Source of the DNA: CAZADA01 sp964526675
GTDB taxonomy: Bacteria > Pseudomonadota > Alphaproteobacteria > Caulobacterales > Maricaulaceae
Length of the DNA: 18,053 nucleotides
Assembly (NCBI GenBank): GCA_964526675.1
Contig: CAZGLY010000055.1
Location: 1 to 18,053 of the forward strand
Reading direction: 5' to 3'
Below the pieces are notes generated by a model, which saw only the letters and a list, made by a program, of their open reading frames with translations, did not search any database and was not told the DNA's origin. Below are positions 16,838-18,053 of the stretch, piece by piece (position 1 is the stretch's first letter; every line of letters begins with the position of its first letter). Position numbers and translations under genes: made by a program.

Positions 16838-17221
16838 TTAAGGCTGAGCGCCCACCACGTCCATGATCACGATCACGGCGCGGCTGTCGCCCGCGTTCGC
16901 CAGGTCCGCCGTGTGTTCGTGCTCTAATCGCGCCAGCGTGCCCGCGGGCAGTTCGTCGCCGTCCAGCATCACCACGCCTTGGACGACGTAGATCAGCGCG
17001 ACATCGCCTTCTGCGTTGCGCACGTTGGTGACCGCATCGGGGTTCAGGGTCGCTCGGCTGGCGCGAAAATCGCCGCCCGACACGCCGATCTCCTCCTTGG
17101 CGAGGTCCAAGCGGCCCAGGGGCTCGATCGTCACGCCGCGCGCGGCCGCGACGTCAGCGGCCAGCGCCGCCGCGCTCATCGTCACGGACGCCGCAAGCGC
17201 CGTCGTCATCTTGATCATCAT
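16838..17221 (-). CDS. Exported small cupin-like protein
   Basis: A 127-residue protein starting at ATG 17221, with AAGGA 9 nt upstream; a second ATG follows immediately at 17218. A signal peptide (about 1-24, ending AALAA) is followed by a single small beta-barrel. It has the cupin pattern VALIYVVQGVVMLDGDELPAG, then HEHTADLANAGDSRAVIVIM. The first cupin motif lacks the usual metal-binding His-x-His, while HEH appears in the second half, so metal binding is uncertain. The role is unknown; a periplasmic small-molecule-binding or accessory protein is likely. It lies 148 bp downstream of a second cupin gene on the same strand. Confidence 0.7.
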   Translation of the reverse strand: MMIKMTTALAASVTMSAAALAADVAAARGVTIEPLGRLDLAKEEIGVSGGDFRASRATLNPDAVTNVRNAEGDVALIYVVQGVVMLDGDELPAGTLARLEHEHTADLANAGDSRAVIVIMDVVGAQP

Positions 17222-17369
17222 TGTGGGTCGTCCTTTTTCGCTCACGGGACGTTTGCGCCATCGAATTCATCACGCGGATTGGAGACGTGGTCACTCGGCT
17301 TCCAAGCGTGCGGTCCAGCACATGGTTTGAACGACCACTGACGCGCACCACGCCGAACGCCGGGCGTCC

Positions 17370-17867
17370 TCACATGTCTTCCTTGTCGAAGATGGCGCCT
17401 TCCGGCATCGCGTCTTTGAATGATCGCGATGTGTCTTGGTACAGATCCACGGCGTAGAGATGCGCCGGCACGTCGCCGTCATTGCGCCAGTAATGCACCA
17501 CGCCGAGGCCTTCGGCGGACAATTCGCCCGCGTTCACGCGATGGGGCTCCGCGAGCGTGTTGCGATACTCCAGGACCGAGCCCGACAGGACGTACACAAA
17601 AGCGGGGCGGTTGCGGTGGGTGTGGATGGGGACCACGCCGCCGGGGTCAATGGTCCACAGCCGCGCGCGCATGACGCGGTCGTCAAGACCGTTGGCGCGG
17701 CCCGCCAACGAAAACGCGGTCAGGGGGTCGAAGCCGATGCTCTTGGAGCGCGCCGGGCCTTCAAAGCCCTCAATGGTTTTGGCGTTCGTCACATAGCCGC
17801 CCACCGTCGAGCAGCCCGCGGCCGCGACCGCCATCACGCTGGCGCAAGCGATGGTGAAGCGTCTCAT
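17370..17867 (-). CDS. Cupin-domain lipoprotein
   Basis: A 165-residue protein. ATG 17867 (GGGGGT about 8 nt upstream) places MRRFTIACASVMAVAAAGC at the N-terminus, a lipoprotein signal with lipobox Ala-Ala-Gly-Cys19. An in-frame ATG at 17885 would add six residues. The cupin core contains PGGVVPIHTHRNRPAFVYVLSG, with His-x-His of motif 1 but not the usual Glu, and GVVHYWRNDGDVPAHLYAVDL, with the His of motif 2. Three possible metal ligands are therefore present. It is probably membrane-anchored and faces the periplasm. Small-molecule binding, oxygenase or isomerase activity are all possible for this fold; nothing here chooses between them. It is the first gene after tRNA-Trp on this strand and may form a unit with the next cupin. 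Confidence 0.8.
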   Translation of the reverse strand: MRRFTIACASVMAVAAAGCSTVGGYVTNAKTIEGFEGPARSKSIGFDPLTAFSLAGRANGLDDRVMRARLWTIDPGGVVPIHTHRNRPAFVYVLSGSVLEYRNTLAEPHRVNAGELSAEGLGVVHYWRNDGDVPAHLYAVDLYQDTSRSFKDAMPEGAIFDKEDM

Positions 17868-17924
17868 CCGATTGACCCCCGACATGTCTCGTCCGGCCTT
17901 TGATGCCGCGAGGCCGGGCGCGTT

Positions 17925-17936
17925 ACAAGCGCTTGT
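17925..17936. promoter_or_regulatory. Perfect 12-bp palindrome upstream of the cupin lipoprotein
   Basis: ACAAGCGCTTGT is a perfect palindrome centred about 63 bp upstream of the ATG at 17867, where an operator for a dimeric repressor would be expected. The assignment rests on symmetry and position only. Confidence 0.35.
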
Positions 17937-18008
17937 CGGCGAATTCCGGGCCGCGTCGAGACGAGCGCCGTCATCAAACGGTCGGCTAACGTAACATGTG
18001 GTTTTCAA

Positions 18009-18053
18009 TGGCAGGGGCGGAGGGACTCGAACCCCCGGCCCTCGGTTTTGGAG
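18009..18053 (-). tRNA. tRNA-Trp (anticodon CCA), 3' half
   Basis: Read on the minus strand, the last 45 bases give the anticodon loop CTCCAAAA with anticodon CCA (plus-strand 18049-18051). The anticodon stem arm, a T-arm with GGTTCGAGTCC and the acceptor strand CGCCCCTG ending in an encoded CCA (18009-18011) follow. This matches bacterial tRNA-Trp closely. The 5' half lies beyond the right edge. Confidence 0.92.

Noticed and set aside
18009..18053. tRNA-Trp 3' end as an integration site for a mobile element
   Set aside because: No integrase gene and no second copy of the tRNA 3' end were found in the window.

Overview
The window is GC-rich, densely coded DNA that most resembles an alphaproteobacterium. 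The evidence is Ala/Arg-rich proteins with GCC/GCG-dominated codons, a TonB-dependent receptor, Tat and lipoprotein export signals, and a 3-hydroxybutyrate oligomer hydrolase, which points to polyhydroxybutyrate (PHB) metabolism. A marine or aquatic Caulobacterales-, Maricaulales- or Hyphomonadaceae-like bacterium is plausible, but no marker gene here fixes the taxon. No phage, transposase, CRISPR array or plasmid gene was seen.

Layout, left to right. (1) 1-753 (-): a secreted caspase-like (C14) protein that runs off the left edge. Its last visible residues resemble the caspase-to-FGE junction of a second caspase protein further right. (2) 1034-3100 (+) and 3314-5002 (+): two multi-pass membrane proteins of unknown function. 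The second contains 48 tandem hexanucleotide units encoding a 96-residue Ala/Gly/Phe/Val tract, with a perfect 16-bp inverted repeat just before it. (3) 5169-10698 (+): an AraC-type regulator, a TonB-dependent outer-membrane receptor and a D-3-hydroxybutyrate oligomer hydrolase. Together they look like a locus for sensing, taking up and hydrolysing PHB oligomers. (4) 10836-14578 (+): a secreted DUF900-type alpha/beta hydrolase, followed 59 bp later by a secreted caspase-FGE-sulfatase fusion joined by a Pro-Thr linker. (5) 14618-16524 (-): a GMC oxidoreductase with a Cys motif like the 3Fe-4S site of FAD-glucose dehydrogenase, followed by a small Tat-signal protein. This resembles the alpha/gamma pair of a periplasmic flavin dehydrogenase. 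(6) 16838-17867 (-): two exported cupin-like proteins, one a lipoprotein. (7) 18009-18053 (-): the 3' half of tRNA-Trp(CCA), cut by the right edge.

Most products carry export signals or membrane segments, so this is largely an envelope and periplasm region. The metabolic story with most support is the 3-hydroxybutyrate cluster. The least explained items are the hexamer-repeat membrane protein with its palindrome, and the secreted caspase-FGE protein beside a secreted hydrolase. Start codons were chosen from Shine-Dalgarno spacing and signal-peptide position. Functional names rest on motifs recognised by eye, not on a database search.
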